Of a stretch of 64,000 nt of DNA, positions 21,057-64,000 are shown in pieces. The position numbers and the translations under genes were made by a program. Location: assembly GCA_964017125.1 (NCBI GenBank), contig OZ024903.1:64086578-64150577 (forward strand). Reading direction: 5' to 3'. The notes below the pieces were generated by a model. That model was not told the origin of the DNA and ran no database searches. It saw only the letters and a list, made by a program, of their open reading frames with translations. The stretch is from Flabesymbios commensalis. Lineage: Eukaryota; Annelida; Polychaeta; Terebellida; Flabelligeridae. The first letter of the stretch is position 1; each line of letters begins with the position of its first letter.

Positions 21057-21956
21057 GCTAATCTAGGTTTCCTAAAATTACGTTTAATTATTCTGTCCAC
21101 ATTGGCAATAAGATGTCAGTAGTGAAAGGATATACTGTCAACAACCATAGAAAGGTAATATTTACAAGACAATCCTACCAATAATGACGACAAAATCATG
21201 ATATCCGTATTGATCTTAAATCACTATTCTGTCGGTCCCTGGGGAGCTCATCAAATAAATATATCATAGACGAAATTGTGATGGTCATTATGCATCAGTA
21301 ATTGATGTTTACGAGAAAAATCAGGAGCGGTAGCAAGTTGTGCGACCAAAATTGACCTGGTCATTCAGTAAAAAAATATTTTATGATTGTTTTGTGCTAG
21401 TATATCACATCTATAGCCGTTAACAGCCTTTTTATTTTATTTGTCCTGAAACAGGACAATGTGAAGAATAAATTAACATAGAATGCGCTAGATTGGGGTA
21501 TGTTTTCATTCATTCAATTCTGTAGCTTAGCCTTTTAATGGTCAACGTACGTGGCGGTCATGATTGGACCAATAACTTTATATAATAATATATAAAGTCA
21601 TTGGTTGGACGTAGAAGTAGAGCGTGAACATGTGGGATTTAAATGTCAAATGACAAATTGTTATCTTTTTTTCTAATTCAAATGAGAGAAAGTTTGGAAA
21701 ATTTAAATCTTAAAGTAGATGTGTCGTCATGATTCGCTGAGTGAACATTGTGGGCACACAATGCAATGGCCCGCATGCGCAGCAAGGTCAACGTCCACAG
21801 GAGTGGCGTCCGCCGCAATGTTAATAGTATGTTTCAGTGAAGCAAAACGACCTTTAGCTGCTTTATAATTCTTAATGGGATGGGCCCCATGCACGCAGGG
21901 TACAGTACTCTTCTATGCCCTGCGAGCACTCGCCTAGCGGGTTGCAATATGGATTA
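21057..21956. other. Intergenic, one hairpin
   Basis: An inverted pair CCAATAACTTTATAT / ATATAAAGTCATTGG lies at about 21568-21606. No gene or matched repeat was seen. Confidence 0.4.
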
Positions 21957-22033
21957 ACCCTTTCAGCGTGGGGACCGTCTGTAGACATCAGAATCTGACG
22001 TATAAAGACGGTCCCCGCACCGAAAGAATTAAA
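21957..22033. repeat. MITE family B-like short palindrome
   Basis: CCCTTTCAGCGTGGGGACCG pairs with CGGTCCCCGCACCGAAAG around an AATCTGACG core, about 76 bp in total. It looks like a minimal, end-only derivative of family B. Confidence 0.65.
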
Positions 22034-22051
22034 AAAGAATTAAATGAGAAG

Positions 22052-22256
22052 GGGACGTGGCGCAATAGCTAGAGCGCCTGACTGCCTCGCCAGTCATGCA
22101 TGCGTCCCTGGTTCGAAACCCGCTGTTCCCGTGTGGGGTTTTCAGAGAAACAGCATTGTTCGATGTGACTAGGCGATCACGTTAATGGCGGCCTCGTCAA
22201 GTTAAGGTTGAGACCGGTGTATCGACGATAATTTTGCGCGCTCCTCACACAAAGAA
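22052..22256 (+). mobile_element. SINE family I, tRNA-derived copy 1
   Basis: The tRNA-like head GACGTGGCGCAATAGCTAGA with GCGCCTGACTGCC and a consensus box B, GGTTCGAAACCCG, is followed by a body with TGACTAGGCGATCACGTTAA, GTTAAGGTTGAGACCGGTG and GCGCGCTCCTCAC. The head would fold poorly as a tRNA (odd anticodon arm, no acceptor stem), and a second copy with the same body lies inverted at 42712-42946. It is therefore a SINE and not a tRNA gene. Confidence 0.8.
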
Positions 22257-22257
22257 T

Positions 22258-22382
22258 TAAAACAATTATAATGGCCGTAGACCCATACCATATGTATTCA
22301 AATGAAGCGGAAAGAGCTAAATAAGAAACCTTTTGGTCTCTATAGTTTATACACAGATATTTCAGCGTTGTAAGGGTTGTGA
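22258..22382 (-). repeat. MITE family B, partial inverted copy
   Basis: The minus strand reads CTTACAACGCTGAAATATC, GTATAAACTATAGAGACCAAA, GCTCTTTCCGCTTCATTTGA and GGGTCTACGGCCATTATAAT, the left two thirds of family B. The palindromic end is absent. Confidence 0.8.
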
Positions 22383-23827
22383 CGCGATTGAACTTTTCCT
22401 TCACCAATTTCGCATTTATGCGAAAACTACCTTCCTTTACCAATTTCGCATTTATGCGAAATCCACATGTTTACATACATTAATTGCAATGGAGATATTT
22501 CATTACATGCATGGTTGAAAATTGTCAACCAGAATGGTCATTGACATGGGCGCAATGTTCTCTTGCATTTTTGATTTGTACGATGTGCGCATGCGCATAG
22601 CTATAACTTTTATTGTGCACAGGGCTAATTCAGGGGTCCTCCTTAAAAAAGAAGGCGGTTTCTAGGGGTAGTTTTATCAGGGGGAAGTCGGTAAAGGAAG
22701 AGTTAATGGAGTTATTTGCTGGAACAATGCAGGGGCAATTTAATAGTTTCCCGTGAACTTAGCTTACTTAAATTCTCACACACTACAAATATTTGTTTAA
22801 TTGGAAGCCACACTTTTGCAAATCTTGATGGTTATACACTCACTTCATTCCCAATAACAATAATAATAGAACAGATTCAAACGATTATAGTCGCAATTAG
22901 CGTTGAAAGGGTTTATAAGTTATTTACATTCAGGTTGCACTACATGTTCCACAGTTTGAAAGAACAGCGACCCGGCCGTGATAACAAAGACCATGCACAA
23001 TGTGCATGGTCTCTGGGGACATGACAACCATTATGTCAATGAATAGGTTGTGTTTAGATTTCAATGTGTTGGTTGACTGAAACGTTCTACTGAACTACTT
23101 AAGCACTGCTCTTGATTCTTTGTTTCTCATCCAAAAAAATATTACATAGTATTGCAGTGCTGACAAATCCCATGCAATTGTTAACTGTTAATAATATTAA
23201 AGAACGAGTCAGGTGACCTATGTAAATATACAAACACGATTAGAAAAAAACAATGCATAAATATAGGCTTTAAAATTATTCGCAAATTGAAGGTTGATGA
23301 ATATTCCTTATTGTCGCCGAGAGAAAAAACTGTAGCATATAGTAATTGTATAATTCACCCTTTTTTTAATTTTTATAAATTAAAAAACTTCTCAAAATAC
23401 ATTTGGGTTGATGATATTATTCAAAGAATCAATAATCCCCTGATGCGGATTTAAGATTGACATGTTTTGCAAATTGCGAGCATTTAAAATATCGCCCATC
23501 GGTTTTTAATATATCCGCCTGGTTTTCATTGATTTCAGATGACCTGCGCTTAATATTGACATCTTAAAATCAAAGAATTAATCTGGTGTTTAGCAGCATA
23601 GCATTTACTTTTGAGAATATTTTGCTGTATAACAAATGACCTTGATGATTGGAATTCTAGGCATGTCATGCCAGGCAGACACGACTACTACACCAACAGA
23701 GACAAACAGAGTCAATATTTCATATTGTGTTCAGTGTTGCATATCACAGGATGCGATCGGGAGAGGTCACGCAATATTTAGTCACCTGCGATTATAACAG
23801 CCAGCCGGAACTCTTAAGTACAATAAT
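22383..23827. other. Intergenic, nothing firm
   Basis: A local direct duplication TTACCAATTTCGCATTTATG (about 22401 and 22438) is present. An inverted ACCATGCACA / TGTGCATGGT pair lies at 22990-23010. No coding frame is supported. Confidence 0.4.
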
Positions 23828-23903
23828 ACCCTGCAAAGCCCCCGAAAAATAGTATCTGCACTCTTGAAAAGTAATCAGATACTGCCTTTTGGCATTGCAT
23901 ATC
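23828..23903. repeat. MITE family E, copy 2 (diverged)
   Basis: Left arm CCCTGCAAAGCCCCCGAAAA, middle AGTATCTGCACTCTT / AAGTAATCAGATACTG, right arm CCTTTTGGCATTGCAT. Confidence 0.55.
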
Positions 23904-25239
23904 ATCGTGCATTATACATCCTAATGAATTTCAAATATATTTTGATCGCAAGAGTGAGAGCTTAAAACGGCACGACCAGGAGTTAAAAAAGGTACGAATA
24001 TTGTTTTCAGGCTTTTTTGGTCGTTTGAACAATATAATTTAAGTGAAAATTTAGCAAGATTTACAAGGATTTTATGTCATGTGTGAGCACGCACCTAACG
24101 CCATCTGGTTACGTAGATAGATCATTCATAATTCATATGATTTATTGTGTTGCTTCAATATTATAGCATATATGGGACCGCATATATATTTATACACCTG
24201 TACCTTGACCTTTTATTTTGCACAATAGGGCATATTTTGTATTATCATGGCATTTATTATTGATAGAATGATACCGTGGTAAACTGTCATATAATTATTG
24301 GGAATATGATTTCTATTTAATAAAGTCTGCAGTTTGTTTCAACTTCTACATGTTAATTTGCACTGTCCCGAACGTCCCCGCACACATTATACATTGACAC
24401 ACTGTTGTTTTAATGTTGGGCCACCGTTGTAGACGGTGGACCAGCATTAAACAGCATTGGTTCAAGTGTTCGTGTTTGCTGACAATAGTGTAATCATAGA
24501 CGGGTTTGATGTTTGGGGTTGGTTACAGCTAATATCCTAGATCCAGAAAGGTGGCTAGAGTATAATTTTTAACAGCATAAAAAAGGTATTATTATTGTGT
24601 AGTGATGGGTAATTACATCTTCATCCATCCAGTTGTCTGCTACCTACAGACTCCTGGGTATCAACCATATGTGCTATGAGTACAGAGCCCCCTCCTCCCT
24701 GGCCAACTCAGACAGCCCAGATGATCTGACCTGAGTGTGAGCTCCACACTACAGTCAGTAAGGCACACCTGTTATCAAGGTCAGACCAGTGGTCTGACTG
24801 TCAGACCTGATGGGGCAAAGATGGGGTAATTAGGTGTCTTCAAAATGAGACGGTCATGAAAGTATGAAATGGGTGCATGTGCTTTTTCTATCTATCTCGA
24901 TATTTAGAGAAAAAGATTGAGTTCATCGTCATCGGCATTAACCACACATATTATATATTGCTGATGTAAAATAGTACGTTCAGTGTGGGTCTGGATAGTA
25001 CACCCAGAAAACTAGGTCGTATTTGGTTTTTAGTAATAAAATTATTTATCTTGTGGTGACCCAACCACTACATTTACCCTAAAAAATATGACAAGCCATT
25101 TTATTGCAAAAACATTTCCTGATATTCTCTTGGCAGCTACTTTTTATACCCACACAAGTAGTGTTACTTCTAGGATTGACTGATGCATCTGGCATGCGGC
25201 AATCAATTCGTCAGAAAATATAATAGTGTAGAACAGTCT
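23904..25239. other. Intergenic with a family D-like fragment
   Basis: At about 24400-24480, TTTTAATGTTGGGCCACCG, TAGACGGTGGACCAGCATTA and GTGTTTGCTGAC resemble the core and end of family D. A GGTCAGACC/GGTCTGAC cluster lies at 24779-24810. No gene was seen. Confidence 0.4.
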
Positions 25240-25318
25240 ACTGGCGTGCAAAGCCAAAATCCAATATCCGCTTACATTATAAGTAAGCAGATACTGCCTT
25301 TTAGCTTAGCAGAGCAGT
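25240..25318. repeat. MITE family E, copy 3
   Basis: ACTGGCGTGCAAAGCCAAAA on the left, a CTTACATTATAAGTAAGC hairpin centre, and AGATACTGCCTTTTAGC / TTAGCAGAGCAGT on the right. Confidence 0.75.
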
Positions 25319-25518
25319 GTATGCCTACACAGCCTCATAATATCACGGCCTCGAAATGCCGAGAACGCAGTTCTTGGCCGCGATTGAATACACTGTAAAA
25401 TGTGTAATTTTGGGAATATTCATGAGTTTGAACTGATTTTGTATTTGGCCAATATGAAAATGCCTAACAAAAATGGTGTTCTTGACAATCTAAACTTCAT
25501 GGTCAAACCATGGAATAC

Positions 25519-25863
25519 TCATGTCAAAACACACAATCTGACGTACGTCAGATTCTGACGTCTAACGTCGATTTTGATCAAGTCTGAGACGTCAAACAAA
25601 AAGTTGTTGATATCGTCACTACATTTCTGCTGATACCTTATTATATTACATCCAAACAAGCTTACAGCACAGCACAGGTTGATTGCAAGGCATAATAGTA
25701 CTATTAAGCCTGCTTTGCAACCATAATTTTTGTAAACCAGTCGCTCATTGGCACACGATCGCCAAAACTTGACATGTGGGACACCAAAATGTTGTTTTTT
25801 GTGCTCTCTCAGGATACAGGATTTAAACAAGTTACAGAACAGATTCTTGATGCACTGTGCCAT
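25519..25863 (-). CDS. Hypothetical small membrane protein ORF (uncertain)
   Basis: The minus-strand ATG at 25861-25863 sits in GCCGCCATGG, an optimal Kozak context. It opens 114 codons: a basic, cysteine-containing N-terminus (MAQCIKNLFCNLFKSC), then a helix AGLIVLLCLAINLCCAVSLF, then a polar end. The 3' part runs into a family B-like palindrome (TGACGTACGTCAG), so the last 15 or so residues are repeat-derived. A possible donor, AAG|GTATCAG, lies near 25639, and the true exon may stop there. I recognise no family. It could be a first exon, a retrocopy or chance. Confidence 0.25.
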   Translation of the reverse strand: MAQCIKNLFCNLFKSCILREHKKQHFGVPHVKFWRSCANERLVYKNYGCKAGLIVLLCLAINLCCAVSLFGCNIIRYQQKCSDDINNFLFDVSDLIKIDVRRQNLTYVRLCVLT

Positions 25864-27129
25864 GGCGGCTAGTGCCCAGCCCGGCCAGCCGACATGGGAA
25901 CGCGGCTAAGGCCTACACCGCTTGGGTCGCTTTGGCTGACAGACATTGGGAACATAACCTATGAATATTTATTGAGTTTTAAATAAATTTGAGTTAACGG
26001 TTGTGTTTGCAAACTTAACAGTAGATTTGCAGGCTGTCCAGGATTTTCACTGGATAAAACAAACATATTATTATACTGTGATATATTTGAAATTTCACTC
26101 AACTCCAGTGTCTCTTTTAAGCTCGATGATTACATAATTATATTGACTGTGATTTCATATCATTTCAACGTGATAAGTTAGTAAAAAATACAGTTTTTGG
26201 GGGAGAAAACAAAGTGTATACACATTATATTGATACAGTAATGTTTAAAAGTAAGTTACCGTATAACTACATCATAATTGATGTTAGCATGATTATATAT
26301 GCTGGTGCGTTTTTGGCAATCTACACTGTAGGCCTGGTTAGTCAAACATGATTAACAGGTTGAATTCGTCAGACTATATACATGTAGCTTATATCACGGG
26401 CGCCAGAACATTTATTTGAAGTTAAAATATTGTTTTATCAGTGATTTGAAATAGTTTTTTTTTTCACCAAATCATACCAATCAATGAACTTGTTTCAGCT
26501 TGATTGATTAGGGGCCGGCAACTCTTTCAATTGCCGGTCCTGTGGCTATTTATTATCAGAATCAGTTCATAATCAAACGAGTTGAAACAAGTTGATTGAT
26601 TGATTGATTGATTGATCGATTGATTGGTTATGTAATAAAATTTAAAATTACCGATAAAACAACACTTTAATGACTAAAAATAGCAATTAAGGCGTCCGTG
26701 ATCTCATGTATGTCTGGACCTATACTGACTGTCATCATTTCATCATTTTATATCAGATTATAATAGCAATGACAACACTTTAATTATTCAGCATATCAAT
26801 CATCCCTGTTTGAGACCGTCACATTAATGTTTCACTAAGAGATTTATAAATATAACAGTACAACAATAATATGAAATAGGCATATCTTAGCTGAGAAAAG
26901 CGTAGCAAATAGTTTTGGTCTCTAGATATGAGATAAGAATGGTGAGATGAGGATCATTTTGACATGCGCTGAATCTATTTCTAAAGAGTGCTAAGCGCAC
27001 AAGATAATTGAAATACTTGAAAATCGTAAAATAACAATTGTTCGCGAGTTTGAATCTGGCGAAAGTTAATACGCTTAATCCAATAATACAAATGTTTGAA
27101 AATCGCAGTTTAAATTTTACAAAAGGGAA
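25864..27129. other. Intergenic: hairpin and (GATT)n tract
   Basis: GGCCGGCAACTCTTT / CAATTGCCGGTCC forms a small hairpin at about 26514-26541, flanked by an inverted TTGTTTCA / TGAAACAAG pair. (TTGA)n fills about 26595-26627. Nothing else was seen. Confidence 0.45.
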
Positions 27130-28085
27130 ATATATTTTATGTAACTACTTATAGCAGGTCGAGTTAATGACTTCTGAGTCGTTATAACGACTTATAGTTT
27201 AATAAGTTGTTAAAACGACTTAGCATTAGTCGATTTAACGACATAAGGTCTCACCACACAAATTTATTTGCGCATATCATTATAAATTTTAAGAATAAGG
27301 AAAAAATTGTTGCTCTTGGCAGCAGTTCCGCCGCTCCGGTTGTGGGTATTACGGATATATCATTTTGATATCAATTTAAATCGATTCTGTGATGCTTTGT
27401 TGTAGCAAAAGCATCGAAAATATGAAAGATAGATCTAATAGGAAGTCTTTGCGCTGGCTGTAACAAGGCTCTTCTAAAAAAACGAGGTCATTTTTTTCTA
27501 GGTCGCTCAGGGGAGACTGGGGCAAGAGCTTTTTCTAGGCTAAAACAGCAGAAAAACAAGCAAATTCAAATATCTTTTTTATTTTGTATATTGAAAGAGA
27601 GCAGACGGATGGTTAAAATTATTTATGGGGTTATTTACATTTCCACATTTTAAGAGTGTTGGGAGGCCTGAGCGTATGGGTCATAATACATGTTAGTCTA
27701 TGGGACGGGTATTATGTGTGGTCACCGCTGCCTTTCACGCCAGAGTTCGGGGTTCGTTTCCCGGTCTCGGCGGTTTGAAAGAAACAAAAATGTTTCTCCC
27801 CCATCCACGTGTGAAAGTCAGTATTGTGGGGAGCCTCCGTGACCGAGAGGTAGCGTGCTCGGCCTCTGACCGCCAGTACGCGAATTTCGAATCCTGTGTC
27901 TGGAGGACAGTGTCATCTGAATCATCTCACCATCCTCAGGAGGTTCTCCTGGCCCAGTTTAGCCTATATGTGCACAAAGGTGGCCTAAAGCCCGATTCAT
28001 TTCATTTCATTATGTGTGGTGAGACGAATATACGACTTAGACGTTGTTATAACGACTAATATTTTTGTCATGTCGTTTCAACGCT
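27130..28085. repeat. Inverted repeat pair with GTCGTTATAACGAC palindromes, split by a SINE
   Basis: The left arm (about 27160-27262) is rich in GTCGTTATAACGAC-type motifs and ends TCTCACCACACA. The right arm (28012-28080) starts TGTGTGGTGAGACG and returns to GTTGTTATAACGAC. The segment between contains a SINE (27705-28015). It may be a palindromic MITE opened by later insertions. Confidence 0.4.
27705..28011 (+). mobile_element. SINE family H, dimeric tRNA-derived copy 2
   Basis: Unit 1 (27718-27770) has GTGGTCACCGCTGCCTTTCA and a box B, GGGGTTCGTTTCCCGG. The linker AGTCAGTATTGTGGGGAGCC is also in copies 15657 and 46003. Unit 2 has CCGTGACCGAGAGGTAGCGT and a box-B-like CGAATTTCGAATCC. The body ends AAGCCCGATTCATTTCATTT. 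The two units differ in sequence, so this is a compound SINE and not a simple duplication. Confidence 0.7.
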
Positions 28086-28478
28086 TCCTTATACAAGAGT
28101 TGCATTTGTGATATATTGCAACTGTCACAGATTTTGTGTTATTTTTTGTGCGACTTTTAGTGATTTGATCAGGAATCGTTTCATCATAAATTATTCCTGT
28201 GTGATTATTTCAAAAATTGCGTTTCATAGTGGATTAGATAATTTTATAATTTATGGGAAAACACTTATTACATAAATTTTTTTCGAAGGCAACAATACCC
28301 ACAGACATTATAAAATATGAGCTCCGGTCCGAATTAAATGTCTTTTTTAGCTTACAAACAATGTCCCAATGTCCCATACATTAATTTATCGCAATGTGTA
28401 AGTGGTGTTTCATCCTGTGCTGTTTACAGGAGTGGCATATTGTGGGTTTCTACAAATGACTCGCGCCACGGACTGATA

Positions 28479-60937
<32,459 letters not shown>

Positions 60938-61894
60938 GTATGCAATCGGTTCAAAGTGAAGTATGTATAGGTCTACTGGTTTGCACATATCCCCCTGATT
61001 ATTTGAGGATGGTATTGATAAACATAGATGTAACCAAATGATGTGGCTCAACATTGAGCGTGTAGTTTATCAAACAACTACGTCATCAATGAACCCCTCC
61101 AAAAAATTGTTGAATTTGTATTGCTAAAATGAATTGTTGTTGTTGTTACTGTTGCTGTTGTTGTTTTTGTTTTTGTTGCTGTTATTGTTGCTGTTGTTGT
61201 TGCTGTTGTTGTTGTTGTTGTTAAAGGAGTGAATTAGTTTGGAAGCAATTGTCGGAGAAATGGTCGTGACGTCGGTGAAATAGTTGTCGGAGTAGTGAGT
61301 GTCGGAGCAATGATCATCGAAGCAATTTTTGTTGGAACAATGATTGTCGGAGCAATGAGCATCTTAATATACGATGTTACGTACGACCTGAAATATCTAG
61401 TCAGCAGTGTATTGTGTGTAATCTATAAAAAATGCTGCAATACACAACACAGGTCTATTTCACATCACACCAGCTATAGTCTAACTTAAAACGTTTACAT
61501 GATGGCAATGGATCTGGCTAGTTTTTATTATTCTATGTAATGCGCTATTTCTCCCTCAGTTTTTATCCAATCGACGTCGAACCTTGCTATGATTGCTATG
61601 ACTTTTTTTAAGGAGATCGGGATAGTTTAACCGGACTAAATCCGGATTTTAGTATTACCAAAGAGAGGTAACTCCAAAGAATGGTATCTCTGTTGAATAA
61701 AGGATTGCCATTTTAGCTTTCTAGTTTTTCCCTTATTTTTAGCGGATGATCAATCCTCAACATTTTAATACTTGAAAAGTCACAATTCACCTCTAGTTCC
61801 ATGGTGTTTTTGTAATAATTAGGCTCAAGTTTATGGTGGTAGTCCACATCATCCACGTCAGAACCAACCTGTTTAAAACAAGTGAACAAAATAT
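60938..61894. other. Gene 2 intron: simple repeats and repeat K
   Basis: (TTG/TGC)n at 61133-61223. Imperfect GTCGGAGCAATGA units at 61247-61347. GCTATTTCTCCCTCAGTTTT with TATCCAATCGACG at 61547 matches repeat K at 18900. Confidence 0.7.
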
Positions 61895-63460
61895 AACGAT
61901 AACGATAACGATAACGATCTTTTTTATTATAGTGACCTGTGTTACAATGATTTTGTTACATCAAGCATAAATTAAACAGTTTTAACACCCAGCCCAATGG
62001 GCTTATAAGTCACTTTAAAATATAATTATAACTTTGTGTACTTGTAAAAAAATACAGATTTGGCAACACACTGAGACGCAGTAGCAATACCCCGCGCCTC
62101 AGCGTATTGATATAATATTTCATATAGACTTATATATAGTATATATATATACAATATTACATTGCTATTATAAATTTTATAAACATGAAAATTTGTAATC
62201 AATATAATCTGTTGAACATTTTAGGAAACATACAGTGCTTCTCGGCGTTTTTGAAATGCTTTATGTATATATTTAGCCAGTGGACGGACGGCCTGCTGCA
62301 TAAGAGCATTTAGCTTTGTTACATTATCACCTACTAAATTGGACAAATATATCTCTAATAAATTCCGCCTCTCTATATTGTATTTCGGGCAATGTAAAAT
62401 AAAATGAAACTCATCTTCTACAGACTTTTGGTCACAAAACATACATTTTCTCTCACTGAGTGGCTCATTTTTGAAACGACCTGTCTCGACTCTTAGAGGA
62501 AGAATACCACACCTAAATTGGGCTAAATAAGATCTTTCCTGACGTGAAAGACTAAAAGCTATGTAATTCTCAAGCCCGTAATTAGTTTTAAATTCTCTGT
62601 AAATACGTAGTTTTGGTTTACTCATTACACTTGCATGCCAGGTTTCTGCATAATTATTAAACAGAATATTCCTAGCGTAACTAATATCACACACTTGAAC
62701 ATTATTATAAATATCGAGCTCCCCCATAGATTCAAATATACGGCTAACCTGTGTGGGCCAATCATTTGCCTTGGGATTTGAATAATTGCACAAAAATATT
62801 TTCTTTGCCAGTCTGCTATTATCCATTAAAATTAGACGGTTCCACAGTCGAATGATTTCCAATTTATGACGATAATATGTTGGCAACCATCCAACATCAC
62901 CTTCTATGGCGGGAATAGGCGCAAACTTATGCACCCCCATATAGAATCGTAGAGCACGTTTTTGAACAGCTTCCGTTTTTTGGTATAGTTTATGGCCCCA
63001 TACTCCAGCGCAATAATCAGTCACTGGTATAACCCCTGCATTATACAGAGAACTGAAGGTACTGAATCCCATATTTTTAATCGATTTAAATTTGCTGACA
63101 ACCGAGCCTAAAGCTCTGCCTCCTGCAGCACCTAAAGTCTCAGCACAGGTATTGAAATCTAAATGTTCTTCAAGTATAACTCCAAGATACTTATAATGAT
63201 CTTCATAATTTAACGGTGTTTCACCAAGATGAAATACATATTGTGACCTACACAAGTTTTTCTTCCTAAAATGCATGACTTTAGTTTTACTACAATTCAC
63301 TTCCAGGCGCCATTTCCTACACCATTTATATACAATATTTAACATATTCTGCATATCATCTTCAGACTCTGATAACAGTGCTATATCATCTGCATACAAT
63401 AGTATCGGAACTTTATCATTACCCACAGATATACCATAACCAGCAGCAAAATATAACTAC
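61895..63460 (-). mobile_element. Non-LTR retrotransposon, 5'-truncated, long intact RT C-terminal frame
   Basis: The minus strand carries one uninterrupted frame of over 400 codons ending at 62221. It begins in the palm (AGYGISVGNDK, PILLYADDIALLSESEDD), then WCRKWRLEVNCSKTKVMHFR, YKYLGVILEEHLDFN, thumb and C-terminal region with SYLAQFRCGILPLRVETGRF, a zinc-knuckle-like CMFCDQKSVEDEFHFILHC, and KRREALYVS. After the stop come a 3' UTR hairpin AAGCCCATTGGGCTGGGT and a (GTTATC)n tail at 61897-61918. Fingers, endonuclease and ORF1 are missing, so this is a dead but recent 5'-truncated copy. The 3' end matches 17518-18175 in motif order. Confidence 0.85.
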
Positions 63461-64000
63461 GAGTTGAATTGTGACTTTTCAAGTAGCAATAATGTTGGGA
63501 CTAGGTTTTATTAGTTTTCTTGCGGCCATATTAAATTTTGTTGGGTTATTTTTATTATGACAGATTGATTGGAATTTTGTTCATGTTTTTTTTGGCAGCC
63601 ATTGTGAATTGGAATTTTAAATTTCAGACTTAAGAATTCAGAAGTCCCCACTGAGCTTTTGTACTTTTATATAGATATAGATTTGTTTGTGAAATGGAAA
63701 CACATTTAGAGGGCCCAGTAAACACATTGACTTGACTCTCTGTTGGGTTACTGTTGTATCACTGTCTGCGACGCGGACCCAATACTAAAACAACATTGGG
63801 TCGACGTTTCGTGTTTGATGGAATTACAACTGTTATTTTAATTGTCAAATCAAGAGGTTATTACTGTTCATAGTAAACACTCAAGGTCGGTTCAATGGTG
63901 GGCATCCGTCTGCGAGACTGACCCTGCATTGAAACAGCATTAGGCAAATGTAATTTAATTATCAAATCTAGAATTTATAGGGTTAATATGGCGACCCAGG
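63461..64000. other. Right edge: family D-like repeat, no exon
   Basis: 63716-63822 starts CCCAGTAAACACATTGACTT, has a CTGCGACGCGGACCCAATA core and ends GACGTTTCGTGTTTG, a diverged family D copy. A further GTCTGCGAGACTGACC fragment follows at about 63909. No exon of gene 2 is seen. Confidence 0.45.

Noticed and set aside
22052-22125. Possible tRNA gene with consensus box B
   Set aside because: No acceptor-stem pairing and an improbable anticodon arm; a second copy with the same non-tRNA body (42712-42946) shows it is a SINE.

Overview
The window looks like animal nuclear DNA. It is AT-rich, with short exons flanked by clear GT/AG splice sites, extracellular domain modules (TSP1, kringle, EGF, sushi) cut at phase-1 introns, and dense interspersed repeats: MITEs, tRNA-derived SINEs, LINE fragments and microsatellites. 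Kringle, sushi and TSP1 modules together suggest a marine invertebrate, perhaps a deuterostome such as an echinoderm, hemichordate or lancelet. I cannot fix the species from sequence alone.

Two host genes can be supported, both on the + strand. Gene 1 (1168-3295) is the 3' end of a membrane protein: two thrombospondin type 1 repeats, then a terminal exon with one transmembrane helix, a 25-residue tail and the stop. Its 5' part lies left of the window. Gene 2 (28479-60937, running off the right edge) starts with a signal peptide. It continues with an unrecognised N-glycosylated domain, two micro-exons, four kringles, a large exon that opens like a fibrinogen-related domain, one EGF and two sushi-like modules. 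About 993 residues are encoded here and no stop is reached. Nearly all junctions are phase 1. I infer that the two genes may be tandem members of one receptor family and that gene 2 may end, beyond the window, in TSP1 and transmembrane exons like those of gene 1.

The 25 kb between the genes (3296-28478) and the introns are filled with repeats. These include several MITE families (named A-G here for reference), several flanked by TTAA. There is a pair of adjacent GC-rich-ended DNA transposons with CAY-repeat cores, one holding a MADF-domain exon (8326-10652). A 1.16 kb TIR-bounded array is built from the palindrome GTTCATGAAC (14493-15654), and a 2.5 kb TTAA-flanked element carries GGTGCGCACC-type subterminal palindromes (16070-18596). 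Two tRNA-derived SINE families are present, one apparently dimeric. There are six minus- or plus-strand non-LTR retrotransposon fragments, a foldback element, and a pair of LTR-like direct repeats about 4.1 kb apart inside a LINE.

Feature boundaries for exons rest on splice signals, phase agreement and domain content. Repeat boundaries rest on comparing copies within this window by eye and are good to a few bases at best.
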